NCBI GenBank assembly: GCA_028023455.1
Contig: JAQFVV010012529.1
Span: 496,001-560,000, forward strand
Direction: 5' to 3'
Length of the DNA stretch: 64,000 bases
DNA from: Epiperipatus broadwayi
Lineage: Eukaryota; Onychophora; Udeonychophora; Euonychophora; Peripatidae
The translations under genes and the position numbers were made by a program. Below are positions 35,976-48,020 of this stretch, piece by piece. The notes beneath the pieces are model-generated. The model was not told where the DNA came from. It saw nothing but the letters and a program-made list of their open reading frames with translations, and did no database searches. Within the stretch, counting starts at the first letter, position 1. Each line of letters begins with the position of its first letter.

Positions 35976-37239
35976 CAAAGAAAAAATCAGGTTTAGACTA
36001 TGTAATGACACATACAAGATATTGGTGAGATTAGTGAATGAAAGTTTATTGTTCACTTAACAGAAATGACAATTTGAAGAAATAATTAACAAAAAAAATG
36101 TTGCAAGTTATTTTCTTGCATCTACAAACATGGATATGTATTGATATGCATTAGTAAGATCCAATTAATATAATTAAACAAGAGTATGGCAATTACATAA
36201 CAATACCATACTTATCCAACAACTGGGAGCTTTACTTTAAAGGAGAGATACAGAAAAACATAACTCTAAGGTGAAATTACAAAAATGGATAATTGATTAG
36301 AACTAGTAAATAGATTAAGACCATGTTCAAATATAGCCTGCATTTGAACGACAAAATAAAGAAAAATTCCCCCCCTCCCGTGGACATTTCCCAGACTTAC
36401 TCATTAATATTTTGAGCATATTACAAAGCTAAGGTTTTTTTTATCTATAATGGAAATTAAACATTACTGTGGTCCTTGGTGATTTAATTGTGTGAGTTTA
36501 GAAGCAAGTCTCAGAGGCACAAAGGGTTTATATATGGCTAACTTGAGATCTTGAAAAAAAAAAGGGTTGAGATTCACTTTATCATCAATGGCCCTCTCGG
36601 AACAATGTTAGCCTATTAATCAATGATGACGGGAGCTATGGAGATGTGCCAAGACACTCTCACGAATCACTGAGTAGCACAATATAAGAGAAAATGCGAT
36701 CAACCGACCGTTAAACTTTAAAAACCTTAGGTAAAATATATGTATATGAAATAATGACTTCAAAATTTTCTGAGACCGAGAGAAAATATCCACTCTTAAA
36801 AATAAGTATTACTTTACACCTTTTAACTAACATTAATATATAAGAAAGATATATTAATTAATAATTAATCACAATTTAACTAGTTCACCCTTAGAGTTAA
36901 TGAAGACGTGAGACTTTAATTTATGTATATAACTGTACTGTACCTTTTCTTACATTTAATAAAATTACAAACGCTTAAGCTATACATTTTAGACAAATAG
37001 ATATATGTTACTAAAACCCAGGTTGACTTGAAAAGTGATAAAAAATATATATATATATAGCAGGATTGGATCTTTCTTTTAAAATACAGAAAATTGAACA
37101 CTTTGATAAATATACTCGAATGTCATTTCTTTTATATTTCTAAGTACAAATTAAAAAAAACATTGAATTATTTTTCTAAAAAAAATTGCATGTTTTGCAT
37201 TTTTCTCTCTAATATATATTTTTAAAAAAAAATCAGTCA
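35976..37239. other. Gene-free stretch, probable repeat body
   Basis: No coding motif. It contains a CCCCCCTCCC run at 36370-36379 and moderately GC-rich parts at 36570-36700, which suggest old mobile-element sequence. It may continue the repeat at 35905-35975. Confidence 0.35.
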
Positions 37240-38110
37240 AAACAACGCAGCAGGAGAGAATTGGAAGAAGTTTTATTCAAAGAATTTTCTAATAAATCTG
37301 AAAGATTCCCATATTTAATAGCGAGTCAAACAAGTAGAAATCAATGAAATTAGATTATGTCTCCCTTCCAGTTCCTCCTATATACATATGTTTATTCCAA
37401 GCCATAAGAAAGAAATGATTTTCTTCCTTTAAAAAAAAATATGTAAGTAGTATACAATTCAAGTAATGTATACTGGCAATCCGTTAACAAAAAAAAAAAG
37501 AAGATTTAAGTATATATTAATAGAATTAAGAAAAATAACAATGAAACTATTACAGATTATCAGGCTATATATATATAAACACATTATAATTATAATACAT
37601 AGATGACTTACGTTTATGATTTAAGCCAAAATAAATATAATTGGAAATTAAAAAGTTACCGGTAACAATATAAGATTGCGTACATCTTTATAGCCATGGA
37701 GACATTCTGGTCTGCAGTCCGTACTAACAGCTTATTGTGATTTTGGTCATCCATTAGCAGCAGGCATCAGTCAGGCAAAAATTGGTCTAGCACCACTCTA
37801 CATTTTGATATACCATTCCAGTTCCAGAAAACAGGAAAATGACGAAAGAGGGGGGAAAAATCTACTCGGCCATTTCAATTACAGCACCCAAAAATTCTTT
37901 AAGTTTTCTTTGAATGTTGGTGGTTCAAAAATCTATAATAGGGAGCTAGTATAATCCTGGTTGCAGAGAGAGCTCTGTTCAAAGAAGCCAATCTTATTGC
38001 TTTCACTTCTTTCCGATTCGAACAGTTTTCTTTGCTACTTTTCAACAGTAGAGCTTCCGTGGGTACAAGACAGAGAACAAAAGACCAGCTCTAAATTTAT
38101 ACCTAACTAG
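37240..38110 (-). mobile_element. LTR-like segment (promoter and polyadenylation signal)
   Basis: On the minus strand TATAAATTTAG followed by AGCTGGTCTTTTGTTC (38101 down to 38075) forms a TATA box and possible initiator. About 820 bases later AATAAA (37277-37272) precedes a T/C-rich stretch. The segment is GC-richer than its surroundings. The promoter block is nearly the same as that at 48400-48427 in a second LTR-like segment. No partner repeat or internal gene was found nearby, so it may be a solo LTR; the limits are guesses. Confidence 0.35.
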
Positions 38111-38324
38111 TTGGCCATCTTACAATCCAATGCCATTGTTCTGCTATCTTATTTTTAATTACAGTGTTTTTTATTAATAATTCCTATCTAACTAATATTA
38201 TTCTCTAATGAGTTCTGTGATTCTAGGAATTTTATTTTGTTCTAAAATTAAAATCTTTTAATTTTATTTCATAAAATTCATGAAATGTTTTAAAGTTTCT
38301 ACTTAATTTAAATTTAGCCTCCAA

Positions 38325-38366
38325 TCACTGTGGTTGGACTCATGGTCTTTAGTTAAACCACAGTGA
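38325..38366. repeat. 11 bp perfect inverted repeat (hairpin)
   Basis: TCACTGTGGTT at 38325-38335 pairs with AACCACAGTGA at 38356-38366 across a 20-base loop. It is isolated and its role unknown; it could be the terminus of an old element. Confidence 0.6.
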
Positions 38367-39107
38367 ATGGTCAAGCAAACATATATATATATTTAATATG
38401 AATATGTGTATCTTCAATATATACGCATGTATATACATGTCTGCTTCAGTACATGGGTAATTTCTGAAAATATTTGACTTGTTACAAAATGATTAAAATT
38501 TACATACATATAAATGTTTATATGACATGCATTGATATGTGCCATAGATATGCAGTACAATTGATGACCATATTTCAATTGTCATATAAAATACAATAAA
38601 TGATTATAATTTTAAGTTAAATTATATAAATACCCCAAATTAGGTTTACTTAAACATGTATATATAATTGCACAGATGTTCGAGCTATTAATTTAATAAC
38701 AGAACATATTTAAATTTGTCAAAATAATAGAATTATTAATTTTTATACTAAGTAATTAATATATATGTTTGTGCACATTGGAATGTATGTGCACATTGGT
38801 GTTTATATCCCATATTTTAGTTTGTTACAATAATAATATTATATTTTCATAATTGATTCAATATTGAAAGTATATATAAAAAAATATATATATGAATCCT
38901 GCTATTTAATTCTTTCATAACAGTTTACTTTTTTCTTTCTCCTTTTTTTAAAAAAAATAACATTGACTGTTTGACCATTGATAAAAGTTACATCTGCCAT
39001 CAGGTATATTGCTAGTGTTCTGTTATATTGTGTCAGCCACCTGACGGTGATATTTCTAGCTAAATTTATAGAAATATGCCATTTCCGCAGCCACAGCCAA
39101 GCAGATA

Positions 39108-39231
39108 GCCTTCTTTCTACGATAAAACACAGAAAGAATCCATTTATTCGGCTGCTGGCTACCACTGTGGCCTTTTCTATGCTAAAAGCACAGAAAAATT
39201 CCTTCAATGGCTGCCATAGTTGCTTGTGTTA
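39108..39231 (+). repeat. 62 bp imperfect tandem pair
   Basis: Units at 39108-39169 and 39170-39231 both read GCC, TTTTCTA/TTTCTAC, then AAA-CACAGAAA, and end GGCTGC...TG. They lie in a GC-richer block (38980-39310) that is open on both strands for about 100 codons, without a recognisable protein. Confidence 0.6.
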
Positions 39232-39497
39232 CGCACTTTATTGTTATGCTGGGTTGTCTATTTTCACTACAGTATCGTGTGATCGTGAGTTGACTGCATC
39301 GTGTTTAAATAATTGAACTTATTCAGACCCAACTTTTTTTTTTCATGTGAACTGACCTATTCGTACCTTCTAACAGTTTTAACAGTATCATCACTGTAAC
39401 CATTGCAAATTGGATTTTAGGGTACGGCACAGCACTATTTTGAAGATCCCGATGAAAGTAACGTATCTGTGAGAAATCGTCCGAGACAAAGAAGATG

Positions 39498-40013
39498 GCT
39501 GTATTTTTATATTGGACTATTTCCATCATCTAATATGTGTGTCGAATGTCTTTAGAAAAGTTTAATTTTAGTTAAATATTCCAAATGCATTCAAATGTTT
39601 GTAATATCACAGCAAACAGGTTAGTATATGACCTAACTGTTAGTAATATCACAGCAAACAGGTTAGTCTATGCACAATGTTTCAAGAGATATTTTTCTCC
39701 CCTCTTCTTCAGGTGTTGCTGGCTTGACCAGTGACAGTACTAGCATGGGATTCGAAGCTGGGTCCTTAGATTATTGAAGTTTAAGGTAATGCTCTAACCA
39801 ACTGAGCCATCCTACCAAAACCTCTCAAAACATTGTGCATATGCTAACCTGTTTGCTGTGATATTACTAACAGTTAGGACATATACTAACCTGTTTGCTG
39901 TGATATTACTAATATTTGAATGCATTTGGAATATTTAACTAAAATTAAACTTTTCTAAAGACATTCAACACACATATTAGATGATGGAAATAGTCCAATA
40001 TAAAAATACAGCT
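39498..40013. mobile_element. Fold-back element, 186 bp arms, tRNA-like core
   Basis: The left arm 39498-39683 and right arm 39828-40013 are near-perfect reverse complements (outer GCTGTATTTTTATATTGG; inner GCACAATGTTT). Each arm also contains a 26-base direct repeat with a 42-base period (GTAATATCACAGCAAACAGG twice). The 145-base centre holds a minus-strand tRNA-like segment (39740-39814). AAGATGGCTG occurs just inside or at the left end and again at 40053-40062, 40 bases beyond the right end, which may or may not be a target duplication. It looks like a non-autonomous MITE or fold-back transposon. Confidence 0.85.
39740..39814 (-). repeat. tRNA-derived sequence (SINE-like, not a functional tRNA)
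   Basis: The minus strand reads GGATGGCTCAGTTGGTTAGA (A box and D arm), an anticodon-like stem CCTTA/TAAGG with an oversized 13-base loop, and AGCTTCGAATCC (B box). The T stem does not pair properly and the acceptor stem is broken, so this is a tRNA-derived head, not a working tRNA. It may give polymerase III transcription of the fold-back element's centre and arm. Confidence 0.6.
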
Positions 40014-40099
40014 AGAACACGATCATCACAAACCTTCTGAAAAACACAAGAAAGATGGCTGCTTCGAACTCTGAAAATTGGCAATTGCCAGACACCGGA

Positions 40100-40830
40100 G
40101 TCGGCTTTGGTTTTAATTATTTGTTATAATTATTAACTTTAGTGGGTAAATTGCAATCTAATTTACTTTATCCCCCCAAAACGCAGTGTCTGATGAATTA
40201 CTGTCCAAAAAAAGGTAAAATTTACTTTTATTTTTTATTACAAAAAGGACCGTAACTTTTCTGATTCACACACACATATACCCAAAGAAGCCCATCTCTG
40301 ATAATTACTGTCCAAATAAGTCTCCACTATATTTACTATTATTTGTTGTTAAAAAAGTAGCGTAACTTTTTATGGATACACACACAAAAAAATGCCACTC
40401 TGATTAATTACTGTCCCAAAAGGTCAGAGTCGGCTTTCATTGTAAAATTTTGTTTGAATTTGTTAAATGTTGTGGAAGTTGTAATCTAATTAACTTTGAT
40501 TTCAAAACACAGTGTCTCATTAATTAAGATCCCAAAAAGACTAAAATTTACTCTTATTTTCTATTAAAAAAGGAGCGTAACTTTTTATATCCACATTCAC
40601 ACTCAAAAAAGCCAGTCTCTGATTAATTACTGTCCCAAAAAGTCTCTTATGTACTATTAGTTGCTATTCGAAAGTAATGTAATTTTCTATCGACACACAC
40701 ACACACACAAAGCCAGTCTCTAATTAATTACTGTCCCAAAAAGTCGGCTTACATTTTTATATTTTTTGAATTTTTTTTACTTTTATGGAAATCTTAATAT
40801 AATTTACTTTTATTTCCTATTCCAAAAATA
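40100..40830 (+). repeat. Higher-order tandem repeat (about 105 bp monomers in about 320 bp units)
   Basis: The anchor TAATTACTGTCC recurs at 40195, 40302, 40405, 40521 (as TAATTAAGATCC), 40624 and 40725, spaced 101-116 bases. A second anchor, GTCGGCTT, recurs at 40100, 40429 and 40743, spaced 314-329 bases. So three monomers make one larger unit, as in satellite DNA. CACACA tracts lie in several monomers. Divergence between monomers is moderate. Confidence 0.8.
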
Positions 40831-43135
40831 AAGTCAATAATTCCATAGAATCGCTGGCTTGGGAACGTTACATCTATGTGTTTTTGCTTAGCATCAAAGC
40901 CATCAAGCGGTTGACACGATAGAACAGAACACTACCGGTACATTTTAAAAAAAAAAATTGATTTTCAATTTCTTTTCTTTTTAAAAAAGATTAAAATCAG
41001 CTTATAGCAGATTAGGTTGATTAATTATAATGCTTTTAGATTTTAATTCAAGCAAAAGTATTAATTGCATTTTAAGTTATGTTTTTTAAATGTCTTTTTT
41101 TTTTAAGGAATTACTAGAATAATTTTTTAAAAAAATATGTATAAAATCGTCTGTGGATTGCTCGTTTCTTTTAGACATTTGACTCAAGCAGATTATTTCC
41201 TTGTTATAGGTTAAAATGTCTTTTAAAGGAATATTTAAAAAAAAAACTCACTGTATATATCTGCGACTTGATGCGTTTATCTGTGATTCCTTGCATATAA
41301 ATAATGTAGCATACATATAACTTCTTCAGCAAGCTGAAGTTCCCTGGGCAAGCAAGATTTCTCTTGGTGAGCTTGGTTTTGGTAATATTCATCATCGAAA
41401 TATAGCCAGGGAATTGTCAGCATTAGGAAAGGAAAAATCAGGTATGTTGCATTCAATCAGTTCCCTTCTCTCAAGGATTTGATATATTTCAGGCAAGCAG
41501 CTGTCTTCTTAGCACACATCTGTAGCTATGAATTTCAACTCAAAGAAGTGGGTCATATTCCTCCATGTGAATTCAAACTCCACCATTGAACTGTAGAACA
41601 GCTGCTTCTCAAAAAATTATTAGCCAAACTAAAAACCAGACCTTCTAATCTCTATATCAACTCTTTATAAGTCATCTGAGATGATAAAAACACATTTTAA
41701 AACTGATCTTATCTTTCTAATCCTTTCAGATCTTTGTCTTTTAATTAAAAGCTACTTTTGAAAGCAACTTTGAAATTTTACCAAAGGTGTGATCTACATG
41801 TTTTTATTTAGATAGAGAATTGTATACAAGCATTAATTAAAAAATTTCAAAAATAAACCATGCTTGTTTTTAAATTCAAAACCAGAATTCAATAAAAATA
41901 TTATTCAGACCTTTTTAACTATTTATTTCATAATGAAATTCTATTTTAAATCCAAAATTATTTAATGCTTTACAATGATTATTTTTATTCCAGGAAATGT
42001 AGAAAATATCTATAAAAATTTTTTGTCTATGTTTATTTCTACTTTTCAGCTTTATATAGATTTGTGCACGCACACTGTTATTGTGTGCCATACAACCGAA
42101 GTGTTATAATATATATAAAATTTTATTTTAAAAAAATTAAATTTGAATATTTATTTAGTCCAATTTATTATACCAATGATGCTTCCAATTATATTCAATA
42201 TATGTAAATTATATGTATTTGAAAAAGTTTTGAGTAGATAAACTTCATAGATAAGCTTGCAGAGATTTAGAATATCATAGGAGAAGTGATAACCCTGGAG
42301 AAATTCCTAAGTATGTTACTAAGTGCATTATCATTTGATTTAATTTAAAATCATAAGCATCTAGATCAAAACTTACATATCTTGATTAAAAATGCAAGAA
42401 TAATATTTCAGAAAAATCATTTGATATAAATAGAACTGTACTCTCTTTGTACATACTTCACTATAATAGTTTTATAAATTTTATATCTCATATCATTTAG
42501 AAATTATCATTAGATTCAACTCAAATAGAAAGGGTTTAGTAGCATGAAGAACTGTCTTTTCACTATAAAAAAAAAATAGGACCATTCTAGATTTTGGATC
42601 AAAGCACTGTTTTTTTTTTAGAATTAAAAAAACTGCAGGCTTATATATCAAAAATAGGAACTGTTTCATAATGTGGATTGCTTTTGTGAGAGAACAAATT
42701 TCTTGAAAACAAAGACAATGTAAAAACAACATATTTCCTTATGTCTGTTTCTGAATGAAAGTTTAATATAACAATCAAGCAAGGTTTAATAAGTAAAAGC
42801 CAAAAGAAATCATCATAAAACAAATAAATGGAGCATGTGTATGAATGTTAAAGATGATTCACTATCTTAGCATTATCTACCAAATTCCAGAGAAAACCAA
42901 ATGCATGTCTATTTGCAATATAGATGTCACAATTTTATTTTAGCCTAGTATTGGTTTCTTGATATTGATCTCCATTTTAATTTTGTCTCAAATAAAAAAC
43001 TATAGAAAAACAAATTAAATAAGGATATACAATTTATTAACATGTTAGTATTGGATAGGTACATATAATTCCTATTAGCATATTCTATATTATAATGATC
43101 AGGTTTTGGTGATCAATTGAGTCTTACTGTATCTA
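40831..43135. other. AT-rich stretch without a supported gene
   Basis: No coding or RNA signal that I can support. A slightly GC-richer patch at about 41290-41600 has no frame with recognisable motifs. Confidence 0.5.
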
Positions 43136-43139
43136 CACT

Positions 43140-43199
43140 ACAGAGCGCCACTAGGCCATTTGAACCTAGAAAATTTATAGAGTAGGCAGATGGCGCTGT
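43140..43199. repeat. Short inverted repeat with GCGCCA arms
   Basis: ACAGAGCGCCACT at 43140-43152 pairs imperfectly with AGATGGCGCTGT at 43188-43199 (35-base loop). GC-rich arms in AT-rich DNA suggest a small transposon or terminal-repeat remnant. Confidence 0.45.
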
Positions 43200-43784
43200 C
43201 AAGATCTTATTTTACATATATTTTTATTCCGACTGTTAGCCCTTGCCACTAGCTCAGTGAGACGCAGAGATTTATAAAATATGAATTCTTATCTAAAAAT
43301 ATTTTCAATATTAAAACAAAAAATAAAAGTAAGCCACTGCCAGTAATTAACACACAAACATTTATTTACGCACATATAAATAATTATTATTTTAGTCTAA
43401 CTTTTATTTTTTTACAAAACATTATAACTTATTTTACTTTAGATTTTAATTTACAATTTAACTGTTTTTTTATTTTATTTTAAAAGTTCGCACAGATGAG
43501 TTTAATATTTATTAGAGTGTCGAGTATGAATAAACTACATAGATTGCATTTGAAAAGAAAATATTCTATCCCTGATTTAACTTTAGGCCAAAGGTTCGCA
43601 GCAATCCATTTGATATATCAATGCATTCAATGCAGTATGAATACGACAGCATAAAATATCATACTGTCAGGAATGTACATCTGAACAGCATGGTTAGAAG
43701 ACATTGACTCTCGTCCAGAGACAGGAATGCTACATCTGTCTGGCAAGAACAATAAAAAAAAACTCCATAGGAAGGGACTGCGGT

Positions 43785-43825
43785 CCTTTTTGCCGACTTA
43801 CGATCCCATTCCAAAGGCAAAAAGG
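43785..43825. repeat. 10 bp perfect hairpin in GC-richer block
   Basis: CCTTTTTGCC at 43785-43794 pairs with GGCAAAAAGG at 43816-43825, with a 21-base loop. The surrounding 43600-43900 is GC-richer and holds a 60-codon frame without known motifs. It resembles the terminator or structured part of an old element, but I cannot classify it. Confidence 0.5.
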
Positions 43826-43899
43826 GGGTGTGTGGAGTATGATACGATCCTGCAAGTAGCGAATCTCATACTACATCTACTAATTACACCAATATATCC

Positions 43900-46344
43900 A
43901 ATCCATTGATCCAATTTAACTATGAAACAAATAACCTAAGATTACCCTCCCTTAAACTAAACATAAATAATTTTACAAATCTATACAGACATTCACGCCC
44001 GACTTAAATTTAGCATTTATTGCAAGTTGTTCAATAAAAAAAAAATCATAACAAAAACTTAAAAGAATGTAAAATAAATTAATGGAAATGATTTAACAAA
44101 CTAATAATACATTCCATAAAAATAATTATTAAATAATTTAGTTTGGTCAGATAGGCAATACTATTGCTATCATTTAAATACTGGGAAAGTTTTATATTTA
44201 ATGTTCATGAATTATCTAAAGTTCTTACGGTTTTAAAAGGTCCATATTTTGTAGTTGTTTGTAATTATGAACGTGAATTCCCACGCCGTCTTGAAGATAT
44301 TGGTATCCAATTAGCCGTTGATCCTTTATGGTAGCTGGTATTTTATTGCCGGGCCCAGATGTCCTATAGTCCACAATATGGGGAAAACGATGTTTCATTT
44401 TTTTTTAGAACAATTGAAGGAATTGAAAGTGCGTCTTTCAATCCCTTCACCTCCAACTCTCCAACTTAAACACATCTCTGTCTTCTCTTAATTCCTATCT
44501 TCACTAAAAAATTTTTCCAAACTTTTTCTTTTTATATTAATTTTGCGGATTAACTCAACATTACGTCATGACGATGATGATCTTTTCATTGAAGTCCGAT
44601 TCCTGAGGGATTTCTTTTATTGGCTATTAGTTTCTATTGTTTTTTTTTCTTTCCTATCTGACGGTTGCTTATACATTTTGAAATGCCCAAGGACTAGCTT
44701 ACTTGGACTAATTAAAATAATCATTTCCATTTTACAATAACATTAATTAATTTATTGTACAAACTTAGATATATTTTTATCTTTAAATCTTTACTGAAAA
44801 ATTAGTTTTAAAATCCTTTTTTTCTTTTTAATAAAGTTTTCGTTTACTAATTTTTGATCTATGCGATTTTATATATTAGAGTTTAGATGATTTTTAATTT
44901 TCAATTTTTAATTCTTAAAAAAAGAAGATTTTAAATGTGAACTTTTCAATGTCTCAATTTTTAAAAAAAAATAATGTAACGGCGTATGTGGCCATTACAA
45001 TATATTTTTTGTCACTTAAATAAGGTTTATCCCTTTTTAAAATCACCCCATTTGCATGTCAGTAATTTTAACTATCTCTTTATTATTTTTAATAGTTTAA
45101 GTTTTTATTTCAATTCATCTCTTCCAATCTTAAATGTTACAAGAGAGTATGTGTATAATGACCTAACATAACATAATATTCACATTGGTTTTAACTATCA
45201 TCGCTGAACTAAATTAATGTGACTTCAATAAGTATTTCATTCTAAATCTCGGGCAAGTATGAACAATTTTTATAAACTTTATCACCAATATTTTATTATA
45301 TTGATAGCAAGTAATTTACTAGAATGATTATTAAATACATGAACACTTCCTACTTTTTTATCAAACTCTCATATTAGAATATTTCACCATAGACAGATAA
45401 TCAATTTGGAAACACCTAATTTCAAACAACTGCTGTAATTTTGTTATTATTAAACTTCAAATAATATTCTTATAATTTATTTAATATAACTTCAAAATAT
45501 ATATATATTAACAAAACTTTATATTACAATCTTCTTTGAATCAATATAATCATATCATTTATAAAATTTAATTCGATAAACTTCTTAAAATCTAAGTGGC
45601 AAAAATTCCATATAAAATAAATATTTTCTTAGTCATTTAATATTAAATCTTATTACTTAGCATAATATCAATTATTCATATAAATCTCATAGAAATATAT
45701 TTTCATTATTGATCTCTGCTCTGAAATAAATATGTATTTGAACACACATCTCTATAGATATTATACAAGCTTTCATGCATGAATATAAAATAAAACAGTA
45801 AAAACATTCCACCTTATATTATTAGCATAAACATTTTAATTTGCCTATGATGTACATGATCATGCTTGTTTAAATTTCAAAATAATAATAAAAACCTTTT
45901 ATCTTTCACTATATGTTGCACATGCACCATATATTCACTTAAATGTCTTGCATAACCTTTAAGTTGGTACTATAATAATTTTCTTTTTTTACCTCCAAAT
46001 CTTAAAAAATTTAAGACATTGAATACAAAGCATTTTTAACTGATATTTTAAAATGATACATTATTTTTTTCTTTTTAATATTCTAACTCGATGGTCATTT
46101 AAACAATTACATAATTTCTAAAAATAATCTTTAAAAAAACTTTTCTTGTTTGCTTGACTTACTTTTTTTAAAAAAAAACTATATAAAAAAACAAAAGAAA
46201 TCATTACATAAAAACTATATACATAGATTTACATTAATAAAAGAAAATTAATATCCCTATGAAATATAATTTTAACAATAAGCAGTAATTTTCATAATTG
46301 ATTTTAAAAACACTTAACTAATCTAATTCATGTAGTTTTTTTTA
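43900..46344. other. AT-rich stretch without a supported gene
   Basis: No coding motif on either strand. A GC-richer patch at 44270-44400 (contains GCCGGGCCC) looks like repeat debris. Confidence 0.5.
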
Positions 46345-46983
46345 ATATAGTTTAAAATAATAATAATTTTTTTACTATAGCTATATGATCAATAATATTT
46401 TTATACATACAAAGCTTTTTTCAGCACCTGATTTGGTACTCTTTTCAAATGTTACTAATCTATTTAATGTTAACAAATTATTTCTGACATAAAACCATTC
46501 AGTATCCAATAATGGAATTAAAATATATAATTAAAACAAATCAAAACCCTCAAATATAAATTCAATAATTACAAAATAATTGACTATATCATAACAATAT
46601 GTTAAATAAATATTACATGCATTTTTTATACAATTATATATATCATTTTATATCATTTTCCATTTTATTTTTAATCAACCAAATTTATATATGTCTTGTA
46701 AATATTCATACTTTTTTTTTTTAATGTATTTTGTTTCATATATTTGTCTTCTTCTTGAATTTATATATAAAGATTTTGATTTGTTTTAATTATTTATATT
46801 ATTATTATTGTTTATTTTAACTCCATTATTGGACAATGGATGGTTTTATGTCAGAAATTAACTTTAAATAGATTAGTAACATTTGAAAAGGGCACCAAAG
46901 CAACTGCTGAAAAAAGCTTTTTATGTATAAAGTTATTATTGATTATATAGCAGTAGTAAAGTATTTATTATTATTTTGTTGAA
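46345..46983. mobile_element. Inverted-repeat (fold-back) element, about 220 bp arms
   Basis: The left arm 46345-46568 and right arm 46757-46983 are reverse complements at roughly 80% identity. Shared right-arm landmarks are TGATTTGTTTTAATTAT, CCATTATTGGA, GGTTTTATGTCAGAAAT, AGATTAGTAACATTTGAAA and TGCTGAAAAAAGCTTT. The central 190 bases are AT-rich with no coding. A lone arm copy lies at 6718-6845, so the family is dispersed. Confidence 0.8.
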
Positions 46984-47142
46984 GAGCAGCTTAAAGATTT
47001 TTATTCTTTTCCAAGTTTAAAATAAATATAAATATTTTATGTTTTTCGAGTCCTTTTATATATTGTAATGGACCATACAATCACCCAATGGCTGGGAGCT
47101 AATTGTAATGGATAATTCTCTTCCATTGTAATGTATCTCAGG

Positions 47143-47428
47143 TCTTGGCTTATTTTATCAAAGTATATGTATAACAGAAAATAAACTAGCCCAATCGTTG
47201 AATTTCAATTGTAATGGATTAGGTTATGATGCTAAACTTTTATTTAATGATCCTACATATTTGGGCAGCAATTATAATAAACTGCATCCACGCATCAGAA
47301 GATAAATATTACGCATGAGTAAATATGGTTTAACCATTGATTATATTACTTATCCGACTAGCTATGTGTAAAATATACCTAAATACCAAAGAGCAATAAC
47401 AAAAGAGATATTAAATAATTTACTCTCA
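47143..47428 (+). pseudogene. Unidentified decayed reading frame
   Basis: One plus-strand frame runs through about 95 codons with only two stops and protein-like composition: GLGYDAKLLFNDPTYL, GSNYNKLHPRIRR, stop, ILRMSKYGLTIDYITYP, TSYV, stop, NIPKYQRAITKEILNNLL. It ends just before an RTE-like LINE relic but does not read like any LINE domain I know. ATTGTAATGG recurs upstream (47064, 47103, 47131). Source unknown; a decayed mobile-element or viral-type gene is possible. Confidence 0.35.
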
Positions 47429-47548
47429 GGGTTAACTTGATCAGTGATTTAATTATTCACCAAAATACAACTTGGAAACAATGGGAATTTTATTGAATCC
47501 AACCTATATTTAGAAACAAAGATTATATGTAAAACAATATTCCAATTA

Positions 47549-48020
47549 ATGATGGCAACAGCAACAATTAGATAACATAAAGGAATGTTTTTAATAAATG
47601 TTTTCTACTAGTTCTTACTTATGGATCTGAGACTGGAACACTCAGTAGAAGAGCAATACAGACTTCAGACCACTCAAAGAAGTATGGAGAGATGCATATT
47701 AGGAGTAACAAGAAGAGATTGAAAACGCAATATATGGGTAAGAGAACAAATAGGCGTTACTGACTTCATTGAAAAAAATTAAAAGACTGAAGTGGAGTTG
47801 GGCTGAACATGTTGCTAGAAGAGATGATAATAGATGGACAATTGAAATCTTAAACTGGATTCCAAGAGATTTTAAAAGATCCAGAAAGAGACCACATGTG
47901 AGATGGATGAATGAACTAAGAAAGTGTGCAGGGGTGATGTGGAGAAGAGAAGCTAAAGATCAGAGAAGATGGACTGAACTCAGAGAGATCTTCATCCTGC
48001 AGTGGATTAAAAATGGCTGA
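47549..48020 (+). pseudogene. RTE-like LINE, internally deleted copy, C-terminal end
   Basis: GCAACAGCAACAATTAGAT at 47553-47571 matches 50568-50588 of the longer copy, and then the sequence jumps to the match with 51064 (AATAAATGTTTT). So about 470 bases are deleted inside. The C-terminal frame (47769-48020) is well kept: RLKWSWAEHVARRDDNRW, then RKRPHVRWMNELRKCAG, the usual end of RTE-type ORF2 after the RT. A TA tract follows at 48062-48080. Confidence 0.8.

Noticed and set aside
38978-39316. 112-codon plus-strand gene
   Set aside because: It is open on both strands, has no motif, and contains a 62 bp tandem pair; more likely repeat sequence.
39740-39814. Functional tRNA gene
   Set aside because: A and B boxes are present, but the T stem and acceptor stem do not pair, the anticodon loop is too large, and it sits in the core of a fold-back element.
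44270-44400. GC-richer patch as a small RNA gene
   Set aside because: GCCGGGCCC and neighbours form no recognisable RNA fold or promoter; left as repeat debris.
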